Positions 1-7,712 of a DNA stretch of 12,504 nucleotides are shown here, in pieces (positions within the stretch are counted from its first letter, which is position 1; the number at the start of each line of letters is the position of its first letter). The stretch spans positions 1-12,504 of the forward strand of contig CAJUGZ010000112.1 of assembly GCA_910585855.1 (NCBI GenBank). The letters are read 5' to 3'. Origin of the DNA: an uncultured Lachnospiraceae bacterium. Lineage in GTDB: Bacteria; Bacillota_A; Clostridia; Lachnospirales; Lachnospiraceae. The notes below the pieces were generated by a model. It saw only the letters and a program-made list of their open reading frames with translations, made no database searches and was not told the DNA's origin. Both the position numbers and the translations under genes were made by a program.

Positions 1-163
1 GGAGGGCGAATTGCGCCCCGGTCTGTCCGGCTGGATCAAAGAAAAGGCAGAAGTCCTAGAACTTCTTACTTTTTGGAAACCGGAACAGCAGGCTGCCTAC
101 CGTTTTCGAATCTGGCGTCCTCCCTCCAAAAGACTTATGGAAGCTTTCCTTGATTTCCCTTGA
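1..163 (+). CDS. C-terminal end of an unidentified protein (partial)
   Basis: The frame starting at base 2 is open to a TGA at 161-163 and gives 53 residues ending in MEAFLDFP. The text is protein-like: a run with GWIKEKAEVLELLTFW, then an aromatic/basic strand (YRFRIWRPPSKR), then a short amphipathic helix. This strand plus terminal helix loosely resembles the end of a LysR-type effector-binding domain, but the match is by eye and weak, so no function is assigned. The other two frames give less plausible protein; frame 1 closes at 153. Its codons are richer in G and C than those of prfC. No terminator hairpin follows. The prfC promoter begins at its stop codon, so transcription of this gene may run into prfC. 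Confidence 0.5.
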   Translation, partial: EGELRPGLSGWIKEKAEVLELLTFWKPEQQAAYRFRIWRPPSKRLMEAFLDFP

Positions 164-188
164 CATCCCGATCTACATAGGATAGAAT
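160..188 (+). promoter_or_regulatory. Sigma-A type promoter of prfC
   Basis: A perfect -35 box TTGACA (160-165), a 17-base spacer and a -10 box TAGAAT (183-188). The -35 box overlaps the TGA stop (161-163) of the preceding gene. The expected transcript starts near 195, leaving a leader of about 100 bases before the GTG start. That AT-rich leader contains a small hairpin (TAAGAT at 226-231 with ATCTTA at 239-244) and a repeated AAATTTGT (189-196 and 219-226). I recognise no known riboswitch in it. Confidence 0.75.
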
Positions 189-295
189 AAATTTGTTTTC
201 TATCTACTATAATAAAGCAAATTTGTAAGATATTGCAAATCTTATTTTATATAATACAATAATAGAAATCATTACGATATTTTAGGAGGTCTATT

Positions 296-1891
296 GTGTC
301 ACAATTAACTGATGAAATAACCAGACGAAGAACTTTCGCCATTATCTCTCATCCTGATGCCGGCAAAACTACATTAACCGAAAAGTTTTTACTCTATGGT
401 GGTGCTATCAATCTGGCAGGATCGGTAAAAGGAAAAGCAACTGCCAGACACGCTGTATCTGACTGGATGGAAATTGAAAAAGAACGAGGCATCTCTGTTA
501 CCTCATCTGTACTGCAGTTTAACTATCATAATTATTGTATTAATATCTTAGATACTCCGGGACATCAAGACTTCTCGGAAGATACCTATCGTACTTTAAT
601 GGCAGCAGATTCTGCCGTAATGGTAATTGACGGTTCAAAGGGAGTAGAGGCTCAGACCAGAAAACTGTTTAAAGTCTGTGTGATGCGTCATATCCCAATT
701 TTTACTTTTATCAACAAAATGGATCGGGATGCCAACGATACCTTTGATTTATTAGATGAAATTGAAAAAGAACTAGGAATTGCTACTTGTCCGATTAATT
801 GGCCGATTGGATCTGGTAAAAATTTTAAAGGGGTCTACGATCGCAGTACAAAAAAAGTTATGCTTTTTTCTGATACAGAAAAGGGAACAAAAGAGGGAAA
901 AGAAATAGAAATTGATATTAACAGTCCAGAACTTGCCACTTATATAGGAGAAACTGCAAAAACTGTTTTATTGGAAGAAATTGAACTGCTAGATGGTGCC
1001 AGCAGCGAATTTAACCAAAATCTTGTAGATAAAGGGGAACTTTCTCCTGTCTTTTTCGGCTCTGCTCTGACAAATTTCGGTGTAGAAACCTTTTTAAACC
1101 ACTTTTTAAATATGACATCCTCTCCGCTTTCACGAAAAGCCGATATTGGAGCAATCGATCCATTAAATGAAAATTTCTCTGCCTTTGTCTTTAAGATTCA
1201 GGCAAATATGAATAAAGCACACCGGGATCGAATTGCTTTTATGCGGATTTGCTCAGGTAAATTTGATGCAGAAAAGGAAGTTTATCATGTGCAGGGCAAT
1301 AAAAAACTTCGTCTTTCCCAGCCGCAGCAACTAATGGCACAAGAGCGAAAAATAATTGAAGAAGCCTATGCAGGTGATATTATCGGTGTATTTGATCCGG
1401 GAATTTTTTCTATCGGAGATACCATCTGTGCATCCCCTTCTAATAAATTTCAGTTTGAAGGAATTCCTACCTTTGCACCGGAACATTTTGCAAGAGTGCG
1501 TCAGATCGATACTATGAAACGAAAACAGTTTGTCAAAGGAATTTTTCAAATTGCTCAAGAAGGGGCAATTCAAATTTTTCAGGAAATTAACAGCGGTATG
1601 GAAGAAATTATTGTCGGTGTAGTGGGTGTTCTTCAATTTGAAGTATTAAAATACCGTTTGGAAAACGAATATAACGTAGAAATCCGTTTAGAACCGCTTC
1701 CTTATGAACATATTCGCTGGATTGAAAACCCGGAAGCATTTCCTATCGATCGAATTGTTGGTACTTCAGATATGAAAAAAATCCAAGATTTAAAAGGAAA
1801 TCCACTATTGCTGTTTATCAATAGCTGGAGTGTAGGAATGACTTTAGATCGAAATAAAGGGTTAGTATTATCTGAATTTGGAAGAAATTGA
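296..1891 (+). CDS. prfC: Peptide chain release factor 3 (RF3), translational GTPase
   Basis: RF3 is a cytosolic GTPase that removes RF1/RF2 from the ribosome after peptide release. The 531 residues match the usual family length (about 530). The GTPase motifs are all present in order: P-loop SHPDAGKTT (18-26), switch I GISVTSS (65-71), DTPGH (86-90), NKMD (140-143) and GSAL (255-258). The beta-barrel domain II and the RF3-type C-terminal domain follow, with no truncation. The GTG start at 296 is chosen because AGGAGG (284-289) sits six bases upstream and the N-terminus (MSQLTDEITRRRTFAIISHP) matches RF3. It has its own promoter at 160-188. A weak terminator-like hairpin separates it from the glycosyltransferase gene 52 bases downstream. 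RF3, rather than EF-G, is indicated by the P-loop context and the overall length. Confidence 0.97.
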   Translation: MSQLTDEITRRRTFAIISHPDAGKTTLTEKFLLYGGAINLAGSVKGKATARHAVSDWMEIEKERGISVTSSVLQFNYHNYCINILDTPGHQDFSEDTYRTLMAADSAVMVIDGSKGVEAQTRKLFKVCVMRHIPIFTFINKMDRDANDTFDLLDEIEKELGIATCPINWPIGSGKNFKGVYDRSTKKVMLFSDTEKGTKEGKEIEIDINSPELATYIGETAKTVLLEEIELLDGASSEFNQNLVDKGELSPVFFGSALTNFGVETFLNHFLNMTSSPLSRKADIGAIDPLNENFSAFVFKIQANMNKAHRDRIAFMRICSGKFDAEKEVYHVQGNKKLRLSQPQQLMAQERKIIEEAYAGDIIGVFDPGIFSIGDTICASPSNKFQFEGIPTFAPEHFARVRQIDTMKRKQFVKGIFQIAQEGAIQIFQEINSGMEEIIVGVVGVLQFEVLKYRLENEYNVEIRLEPLPYEHIRWIENPEAFPIDRIVGTSDMKKIQDLKGNPLLLFINSWSVGMTLDRNKGLVLSEFGRN

Positions 1892-1900
1892 TTTTAGCTT

Positions 1901-1920
1901 GTCAGAATCCTCTGGCTTTT
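1901..1920 (+). terminator. Weak terminator-like hairpin after prfC
   Basis: GTCAGA (1901-1906) pairs with TCTGGC (1911-1916) over a four-base loop ATCC, including one G-U pair, and is followed directly by TTTT. The stem is only six pairs, so it would probably stop only part of the transcripts. I see no clear promoter between it and the next gene, which suggests the downstream set depends at least partly on read-through. Confidence 0.35.
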
Positions 1921-1943
1921 GAAATTTGGGAGGAAAGAGCAAA

Positions 1944-2963
1944 ATGGAAAAGCCTAAAAAAACAGTTGCTGTTGTTGTTCCCTGTTATAACGAGGAAGAT
2001 GTACTGCACATGTTTTATAAAGAAACACAAAAAATACTGAATACAATAAATGGATACGAATTTTGCTATCTTTTTATTGATGATGGAAGCCGTGATAAAA
2101 CACTGTTGATTTTACGGGAACTTGCTGCTTTGGATCATCATGTGATATACCTGTCTTTTTCTAGAAACTTCGGAAAAGAAGCTGGTATCTATGCCGGTTT
2201 AAAACATGCCGATGCCGACTATGTTATTGTTATGGATGCGGATTTGCAGCATCCTCCGACACTGATTCCTGCTATGATACAGGCAGTTGAAGAAGGATAT
2301 GACTGCTGTGCAGCTATGCGGCTTTCTAGAACAGGAGAGTCTAAAATCCGCAGTGCATTTTCCCGTACTTTCTACAAAATCAGCAATCGTCTGACCGATG
2401 TAAAAATGGAACAAAACGCTGTAGATTTTCGTATTATGTCCCGCCAGATGGTTGATTCCATTCTAGAACTTTCTGAAGTACAGCGATTTTCGAAAGGAAT
2501 CTTTGCTTGGGTTGGTTATCATACCAAATGGATTCCCTATGAAAACGTAGAACGTCCTGCCGGCAAAAGCAAATGGAGTTTTTGGGGGCTGTTTAAATAT
2601 GCGATTGACGGCATCACAGCATTTTCGATTGCACCACTGCGTTTGGTTTCTACAATGGGCTGTATTATTTCAGTCTTTGCATTTATTTATATTATTATCA
2701 CGCTGATACAGACTTTAATTTTCGGAATTGACGTACCCGGATATGTTACAACACTATGCGCTGTATTATTTCTTGGCGGAATTATGGAACTTTCTATTGG
2801 TATCTTAGGAGAATATATCGGACATATCTATATGGAAGCAAAAGATCGCCCTATCTATCTGATCAAAGAAGCCAATCTGCCAAAAAGACGTGCAGCATCT
2901 TCTGGCACTGTTTACTCTGTGCAGAGAAATGAGGAAAACTATGATACAAACACTATGGAATAA
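1944..2963 (+). CDS. Polyprenyl-phosphate glycosyltransferase, GT2 family (CsbB/GtrB-like)
   Basis: Predicted to move a sugar from a nucleotide donor onto polyprenyl phosphate at the inner face of the membrane. The protein has 339 residues: a GT2 catalytic domain in the first 225, then two membrane segments (about 229-258 and 266-290). Visible motifs are VVPCYNEE (11-18), DDGS (46-49), the metal-binding DAD (98-100) followed by LQHPP, NAVDFRIM (158-165), RFSKGIFAWVGY (181-192) and RPAGKSKW (204-211). An in-frame TTG at 1926 would lengthen it by six residues, but it overlaps the ribosome binding site GGGAGGA (1928-1934), so ATG 1944 is preferred. The last 23 bases overlap the GtrA-like gene, which implies translational coupling. 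The two C-terminal helices and the GtrA neighbour favour a lipid-linked sugar synthase over a soluble GT2. The sugar cannot be read from the sequence. Confidence 0.9.
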   Translation: MEKPKKTVAVVVPCYNEEDVLHMFYKETQKILNTINGYEFCYLFIDDGSRDKTLLILRELAALDHHVIYLSFSRNFGKEAGIYAGLKHADADYVIVMDADLQHPPTLIPAMIQAVEEGYDCCAAMRLSRTGESKIRSAFSRTFYKISNRLTDVKMEQNAVDFRIMSRQMVDSILELSEVQRFSKGIFAWVGYHTKWIPYENVERPAGKSKWSFWGLFKYAIDGITAFSIAPLRLVSTMGCIISVFAFIYIIITLIQTLIFGIDVPGYVTTLCAVLFLGGIMELSIGILGEYIGHIYMEAKDRPIYLIKEANLPKRRAASSGTVYSVQRNEENYDTNTME

Positions 2964-3348
2964 ATTTGTAAATCGGGAAACCATTTCTTATCTAATCTTT
3001 GGCGTCCTGACTACTATTGTAAATTACGCTGTATTTGAACTCTGCAACTTTCTGAGTATTCACTATTTAGTTGGCACTCTTATTGCATGGGGACTAGCTG
3101 TCATGTTTGCTTATATTACAAATAAACTATTTGTATTTGAAAGCAAAAGCTGGAAAAAAGAAGTAATTATAAAAGAATTATCTTCCTTTGTAGCCTGCCG
3201 TATTATTTCTGGACTTTTTGATTTAGGCTTTATGGCACTGGCTGTGGAACTATTAACCATGAATAAGTCAATTGCCAAACTGGTTTCTAATATATTTGTT
3301 GTAATTGCAAATTATATTTTTAGTAAATTGTTTATTTTCAAAAAATAA
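2941..3348 (+). CDS. GtrA/GtcA-family membrane protein, putative lipid-linked sugar flippase
   Basis: A 135-residue protein with four predicted membrane helices (about 14-36, 41-62, 78-102 and 109-132). Two signature-like stretches lie at the ends of helices 2 and 4: ITNKLFVF (59-66) and NYIFSKLFIF (124-133). Both are typical of the GtrA family, which is thought to carry polyprenyl-linked sugars across the membrane. The start at ATG 2941 is chosen because GAGGAAA (2931-2937) stands just upstream. An in-frame ATG at 2929 would add four residues but has no good binding site, and more distant in-frame starts lie well inside the preceding gene. It overlaps that glycosyltransferase gene by 23 bases and is followed after 28 bases by the YfhO-like gene with no terminator. 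The family call is firm; the flippase role is known from the family and only inferred here. Confidence 0.88.
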   Translation: MIQTLWNKFVNRETISYLIFGVLTTIVNYAVFELCNFLSIHYLVGTLIAWGLAVMFAYITNKLFVFESKSWKKEVIIKELSSFVACRIISGLFDLGFMALAVELLTMNKSIAKLVSNIFVVIANYIFSKLFIFKK

Positions 3349-3376
3349 GATTGGGTTCTTTACGAGGAGAAAAATT

Positions 3377-6028
3377 ATGAAAACCCTAAATAAATCGATT
3401 AAAAATCAATCAGAGGCAAACGCCCCTGCTTCAAACAAACATAAACAGTTTTATCATAACTGTTTTACCTTTATAAAAAAGCATCAGAATTATTTACTTG
3501 CTTTTTTTCTGCCGGTATTGATTCTTTTTTTGATCTATATTATCCGGGGAGTATATCCTTTTGGTGAACAATGTTTTTTAAGAAGTGATATGTATCACCA
3601 ATACGCTCCGTTTCATGCTGCCTTTCTTGATAAATTACAAAATAGAGAAAGTCTTTTATACTCTTGGGATATTGGTATGGGTGTAAATTTTATCGCACTT
3701 TTTGCCTACTATCTCGCTACTCCGTTTAACTGGCTGCTGCTTTTTATTCCGCAGACAATCTTAATTGAAGTAATGAGTATCTTTATTTTTATAAAGGTTG
3801 GTTTAAGTGGTGTTATGTTTACTTACTACATAAACCACCGACCAGCATATTTTGAAAATACAGAAAAAACAAATGAACCTTTTTGCTCTCTTTCTGCAGT
3901 TGCTCTTTCTGTCTTTTACTCTTTATCTGCCTATATCTGCGCCTATAGCTGGAATCTAATGTGGTTAGACTGTATCTGGCTCTTTCCTCTTGTTATGCTT
4001 GGGTTAGAATGGCTGGTAAGAAAAAAAGAACAGCGACTTCTGCCGGGAAAATATCTCTATTGCATTACACTTGGATTATGTATTTTATCTAACTATTATA
4101 TTGCAATTATGATATGTATTTTCTGTGTACTTTACTTTATTCTGCTTATTTCTACACAGCCAAATACTCTGCGGGATTTTCTAAAAAAATGTGGTCGTTT
4201 TGCTCTTTATTCTACTTTGGCAGGGGGATTTGCTGCCTGTCTGTTAGTACCGGAATATTTTGCATTAAAACTTACTGCTTCAGGAGATTTTAATTTTCCA
4301 AGCTCCTTCAGCCGTTATTTTTCAGTTCTTGAAATGATATCACGCCAGCTTATTATGGTAGAACCAGCTATCTTTTCTGCACATGAACCAAATATTTACT
4401 GTGGCATGATAATCTTTTTATTAGTACCACTATATGCTCTAAATCCAAAAAACAATACAAAAGAAAAAATCGGTCGTTTTCTTTTATTAGCTGTTTTTTA
4501 CCTTAGTTTTAATTTAAATATTCCAAATTATATCTGGCATGGTCTTCATTTTCCAAACAGCCTTCCATGCAGACAGAGCTTTATCTTTAACTTTCTTTTA
4601 CTGCTGATGTCTTATGAAGGGTTAAAAGATATCCGTGATTACAGCAATAAAGAAATCTATACAACACTTGGCGGATGCACCATACTTTTTTTAATTATTG
4701 AAGAAATATTTGCCGGGGATTCCTATCCCTATTATATTATCTATGTCAGTCTTGTTTTTCTTGCACTATATGCACTTTATTTTGGTCTTGTGCGAAACGG
4801 CAAGCTTCCTTCAATTGTCTGTTATGAAATTCTTTTTGTGCTGGTTACGGTAGAAGCCTTTACCAATACCGTTGCTACCAGCGTAAATACTACAGGGCGT
4901 ACTTCCTATGTATCCGATAATCAGGCAATCTCTACTCTATTAGAAACAGCTTCTAATCTAGAAGAAGATTCTTCCTTTTATCGTATTGAAAAATTAAAAC
5001 GCCGATCAAAAAATGATGCTGCATGGAGTCATTATCACGGAATGTCCCTATTCTCTTCTACTGCCAATGCCGGAGTCAGTGCATTTTTAAGCAGTCTTGG
5101 CGGAGAAAAATCGACAAATTCCTATGCTTATTATGGTGCTACTCCTCTTGTTGAAGCCATCTTTAATGTAAAATATGTACTATCCACTTCTGAAAATGAG
5201 GAAAATGCTACACGCACCTTTGTTGCCCGTGAAGATACTATGAATTTATACAAAAACCGTTATGCTTTATCTCTTGGATTTCTTGTACCTGCTACACTAG
5301 AAGAAAACTGGAATATCAAAGCTTCCAATCCTTTTAGTGTACAAAACAGTTTTGCCGATTTAGCCACACACCACTCTCCTCTGTTTTCTACCGTGGAGCA
5401 TACCATATCGGAAAACAAACTTACAATAGATGTCCCTGTCGATCAGCATATTTATGTATATATTACTTCCAGCGGAGAAAATTTCAGTGTTACCTATGAA
5501 AAGCCGGACGGAACAAACAATTCTAAAAGCTTTTCCAGTATAAAGCAAAAATATATTTTTGATCTTGGTTACTGTACTGCCGGCACAAAAATACAATTAA
5601 CTGCTAATGAACAAAGTACCATTCAGGGATATATTTATTCCTTAGATCTGGATCAAATGAATTCTTTTTATGAAAGCATGAAAGAAAATTGTATGACAGT
5701 ATCCGAATATGACGATACACATATTACTGCTTCTGTTACAGCAAAAGAAAATTGTGTTTTATTTACCACTATCCCTTATGAAAAAGGATGGACTGTTACA
5801 GTAGATGGGGAAAAAATAGAAACATTTGCCTTTAAAGATGCATTTCTTGCTTTTGAAATGAAAAAAGGAAACCATCAAATTCAATTTTCCTATTCCCCTT
5901 ATGGAATGAATATCGGAATCGGAATATCACTTGTAAGCCTTTTTATCTTCTGCGGTTTGATATATTATAATAAAAGACAAAATTCTTCTAAATCTTTTAA
6001 AAAAGAAGCAAAACTTACTTCTGAATAA
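3377..6028 (+). CDS. YfhO-family polytopic membrane protein, putative extracellular glycosyl transferase
   Basis: An 883-residue membrane protein. The N-terminal part holds the conserved YfhO region with D71 in LRSDMYHQYAPF (68-79) and LYSWDIGMGVNF (94-105), embedded in about a dozen hydrophobic helices. A large extracellular part follows, ending in the family's characteristic EKGWTVTVDG segment, then one last helix and a basic tail. YfhO proteins act with CsbB-type glycosyltransferases to add sugars to lipoteichoic acid in Bacillus subtilis and Listeria, which fits the two genes before it. GAGGAG (3364-3369) seven bases before ATG 3377 fixes the start; an upstream in-frame ATG at 3305 lies inside the preceding gene. 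The polymer modified here is unknown. A long hairpin ends the operon 16 bases past the stop. Confidence 0.9.
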   Translation: MKTLNKSIKNQSEANAPASNKHKQFYHNCFTFIKKHQNYLLAFFLPVLILFLIYIIRGVYPFGEQCFLRSDMYHQYAPFHAAFLDKLQNRESLLYSWDIGMGVNFIALFAYYLATPFNWLLLFIPQTILIEVMSIFIFIKVGLSGVMFTYYINHRPAYFENTEKTNEPFCSLSAVALSVFYSLSAYICAYSWNLMWLDCIWLFPLVMLGLEWLVRKKEQRLLPGKYLYCITLGLCILSNYYIAIMICIFCVLYFILLISTQPNTLRDFLKKCGRFALYSTLAGGFAACLLVPEYFALKLTASGDFNFPSSFSRYFSVLEMISRQLIMVEPAIFSAHEPNIYCGMIIFLLVPLYALNPKNNTKEKIGRFLLLAVFYLSFNLNIPNYIWHGLHFPNSLPCRQSFIFNFLLLLMSYEGLKDIRDYSNKEIYTTLGGCTILFLIIEEIFAGDSYPYYIIYVSLVFLALYALYFGLVRNGKLPSIVCYEILFVLVTVEAFTNTVATSVNTTGRTSYVSDNQAISTLLETASNLEEDSSFYRIEKLKRRSKNDAAWSHYHGMSLFSSTANAGVSAFLSSLGGEKSTNSYAYYGATPLVEAIFNVKYVLSTSENEENATRTFVAREDTMNLYKNRYALSLGFLVPATLEENWNIKASNPFSVQNSFADLATHHSPLFSTVEHTISENKLTIDVPVDQHIYVYITSSGENFSVTYEKPDGTNNSKSFSSIKQKYIFDLGYCTAGTKIQLTANEQSTIQGYIYSLDLDQMNSFYESMKENCMTVSEYDDTHITASVTAKENCVLFTTIPYEKGWTVTVDGEKIETFAFKDAFLAFEMKKGNHQIQFSYSPYGMNIGIGISLVSLFIFCGLIYYNKRQNSSKSFKKEAKLTSE

Positions 6029-6043
6029 AAAACTTTACCAAAG

Positions 6044-6123
6044 TTAATACACACAGATAAAGTCTGAAAAAAAGTCTACTTTAAATAATAGACCTTTTTC
6101 AGACTTTATCTATAGTGTATCAA
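6044..6123. terminator. Long bidirectional terminator between the yfhO-like gene and ldhA
   Basis: The core is a perfect 16-pair stem (6056-6071 with 6095-6110) that continues after a small bulge with GTCTA (6074-6078) and TAGAC (6089-6093). A further ATACAC/GTGTAT pairing (6047-6052 and 6115-6120) extends it outwards. A runs lie on the left arm and T runs on the right arm, so it can act in both directions. It separates two convergent genes. Confidence 0.85.
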
Positions 6124-6133
6124 CTCCAACTTT

Positions 6134-7123
6134 CTAAACTACCACATTACTGTCCTTTATTTGCCCGTTTTGATAATCAAATGCATTTTCCAATGTAGTC
6201 CGACTAATTGCTTCTAGTGCCTCTTCTGTTAAAAATCCCTGATGAGAAGTCATAATTACATTAGGAAAAGATAATAATCGGGCTGTTACAGAGTGTTCCA
6301 AAATATCATCCTCTCTATTTTCAAACACATTATCCGTTTCTTCCTCATATACATCCAAGCCAACTCCAAAAAATTTCATATTGCGGATTCCTTTTATCAA
6401 ATCCTCTGTTTTAATCAATGCACCTCTTGATGTATTCACCAAAACTACATTCTTTTTCATTTTTTCTATCGTACTTTCTTGTATTAAGTGATGTGTTTCT
6501 TTTGTCAATGGACAATGTAAAGATATTAAATCGCTCTCTGCAAATAAAGTATCCAAATCTACATATTCCACAAAATCTAATTCTGGATTTTGATATTTAT
6601 CATAAGCAATTACTTTCATTCCAAACCCTCTGCAAATACGGCACATTGCTGCTCCTATTTTACCTGTTCCAATAATGCCCGCCGTTTTTTGATAAAAATT
6701 GATTCCAGTCAGCCCTACTAAACTAAAATTATTTTCACGTACTTTAATATATCCTTTATGAATATGACGATTAACTGCCAGTGCAAGTCCCATTGCATGT
6801 TCTGCCACTGCCTCTGGTGAATAACCCGGTACACGCAATATTGTTATCTTATGTTTTTTTGCCTCTTCCAAGTCAATATTATTAAACCCTGCACAACGCA
6901 TTAAAATTAAATGAATTCCTTTATCCGCCAATATCTGAATTGTTTTTGTTCCGATATCAGAACTTACAAAGGCACATACTGCATCACATCCATCTGCAAA
7001 ATGCGCAGTAGATGGCAATAAATCATTTTCTAAAAATTCAATTTCAATTCCATTATACTCAGATAAAATTGCTTCAAATGATTCTTTATCATATTTTTTG
7101 GTATCATAAAATAAAATTTTCAT
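6134..7123 (-). CDS. ldhA: D-2-hydroxyacid dehydrogenase, D-lactate dehydrogenase type
   Basis: Predicted to reduce pyruvate to D-lactate with NADH in the cytosol, regenerating NAD during fermentation. The 329-residue length fits the family. The Rossmann motif GTGKIG is at 152-157, with the NAD-binding acidic residue D175 in IAYDKY. Catalytic residues are Arg233 (in NTSRGAL), Glu262 and His294 in the SHQGFLTEEAL context; His-Gln followed by FLTEEAL is typical of LdhA-like enzymes rather than phosphoglycerate dehydrogenases. The start at 7123 is chosen because an AGAGGG site lies just upstream. An in-frame start at 7207 would add 28 residues outside the family pattern and would lie upstream of the probable transcript start. 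It has its own promoter (7196-7224) beyond the tRNA terminator. I searched by eye for a Rex operator and saw none. A related hydroxyacid substrate remains possible. Confidence 0.88.
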   Translation of the reverse strand: MKILFYDTKKYDKESFEAILSEYNGIEIEFLENDLLPSTAHFADGCDAVCAFVSSDIGTKTIQILADKGIHLILMRCAGFNNIDLEEAKKHKITILRVPGYSPEAVAEHAMGLALAVNRHIHKGYIKVRENNFSLVGLTGINFYQKTAGIIGTGKIGAAMCRICRGFGMKVIAYDKYQNPELDFVEYVDLDTLFAESDLISLHCPLTKETHHLIQESTIEKMKKNVVLVNTSRGALIKTEDLIKGIRNMKFFGVGLDVYEEETDNVFENREDDILEHSVTARLLSFPNVIMTSHQGFLTEEALEAISRTTLENAFDYQNGQIKDSNVVV

Positions 7124-7195
7124 AATAATTTGCCCTCTTTTCCCTAAACTATCATATAATTTAAAATACAAAATTATTATATACTGCTTTTTTAT

Positions 7196-7224
7196 TTTAT
7201 ATACCAAATAACCCCCTTTTGCAA
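7196..7224 (-). promoter_or_regulatory. Promoter of ldhA
   Basis: Read on the minus strand: TTGCAA (7224-7219), a 17-base spacer and TATAAA (7201-7196). The transcript would start near 7189, leaving a leader of about 65 bases before the ATG. The -35 box sits inside the palindrome TTTTGCAAAA (7217-7226), which could be an operator half-site or chance in AT-rich DNA. Confidence 0.6.
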
Positions 7225-7249
7225 AATATTAAAATCTTTAAAAGAATAA

Positions 7250-7280
7250 AAATGCCGTAACTCTTAAAGTTACAGCATTT
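7250..7280 (-). terminator. Intrinsic terminator of the tRNA-Arg gene
   Basis: On the minus strand AAATGC and GTAAC pair with GTTAC and GCATTT through a G-U pair, giving a 12-pair stem with a seven-base loop (7262-7268). A T-rich tail (TTTTTATTCTTTT) follows. It lies four bases after the tRNA and before the ldhA promoter, so the two genes are separate units. Confidence 0.8.
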
Positions 7281-7283
7281 CAA

Positions 7284-7357
<74 letters not shown>

Positions 7358-7371
7358 TTAAATAAAAAAAC

Positions 7372-7411
7372 AATATGTTTTCTTTAGACAACTGATAAAA
7401 ATAAACATATT
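7372..7411. repeat. Short inverted repeat in the tRNA-Arg leader
   Basis: AATATGTTT (7372-7380) and AAACATATT (7403-7411) are exact nine-base inverted copies separated by 22 bases. They lie between the tRNA promoter and the mature tRNA 5' end, so they could fold in the precursor transcript. Chance pairing in AT-rich DNA is possible. Confidence 0.35.
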
Positions 7412-7426
7412 TTCAATACGTTCGTA

Positions 7427-7456
7427 ATTATAACATAATTTATTCTCTTCCGTCAA
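7427..7456 (-). promoter_or_regulatory. Promoter of the tRNA-Arg gene
   Basis: Read on the minus strand: TTGACG (7456-7451), an 18-base spacer and a perfect TATAAT (7432-7427). The transcript would start near 7420, about 63 bases before the mature tRNA. This promoter is divergent from that of the hemerythrin gene. Confidence 0.75.
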
Positions 7457-7479
7457 TCCCGTTTAAAAAAATTATTCCT

Positions 7480-7557
7480 AAGTTATCAACAAAATGTTGA
7501 AAAGTTCTGTTCATTATGTTGATAACTTCTTCTCTTTTATATAATTGTTGATAACTT
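7480..7557. repeat. Three copies of a 12-mer, possible operator or DnaA-box cluster
   Basis: AAGTTATCAACA at 7480-7491 and its exact reverse complement TGTTGATAACTT at 7517-7528 and 7546-7557. Each contains the nonamer TTATCAACA, one base from the DnaA box consensus TTATCCACA. A fourth, weaker relative, TTATCAAAA, lies at 7576-7584. The copies lie between the two divergent promoters (7427-7456 minus, 7612-7640 plus), outside both expected transcripts, so a protein-binding role at the DNA level is more likely than an RNA structure. The repeats are seen directly; the binding protein is unknown. Confidence 0.6.
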
Positions 7558-7611
7558 TTTGATTTTCTCTCTAATTTATCAAAATAAAAATCAACACTTT
7601 TACCCAGTGCA

Positions 7612-7640
7612 TTGAAAATTAAATAAAATTAGCATATAAT
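7612..7640 (+). promoter_or_regulatory. Promoter of the bacteriohemerythrin gene
   Basis: TTGAAA (7612-7617), a 17-base spacer and a perfect TATAAT (7635-7640). The transcript would start near 7647, giving a leader of about 65 bases. The -35 region TTGAAAATTAA (7612-7622) has a near-exact inverted copy TTGATTTTCAA at 7662-7672, just past the start point, so the pair flanks the -10 box. Confidence 0.75.
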
Positions 7641-7712
7641 AAAAAAGAAGATCATCAGCTTTTGATTTTCAATAAATAAAAAACATAAACTTACATATAG
7701 GAGGTAAATTTT

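Noticed and set aside
7480..7584. Chromosome replication origin suggested by the DnaA-box-like nonamers
   Set aside because: No dnaA, dnaN, recF or gyrase genes are nearby, the boxes differ from the consensus, and only three are exact. A regulatory or titration cluster is the most that can be said.
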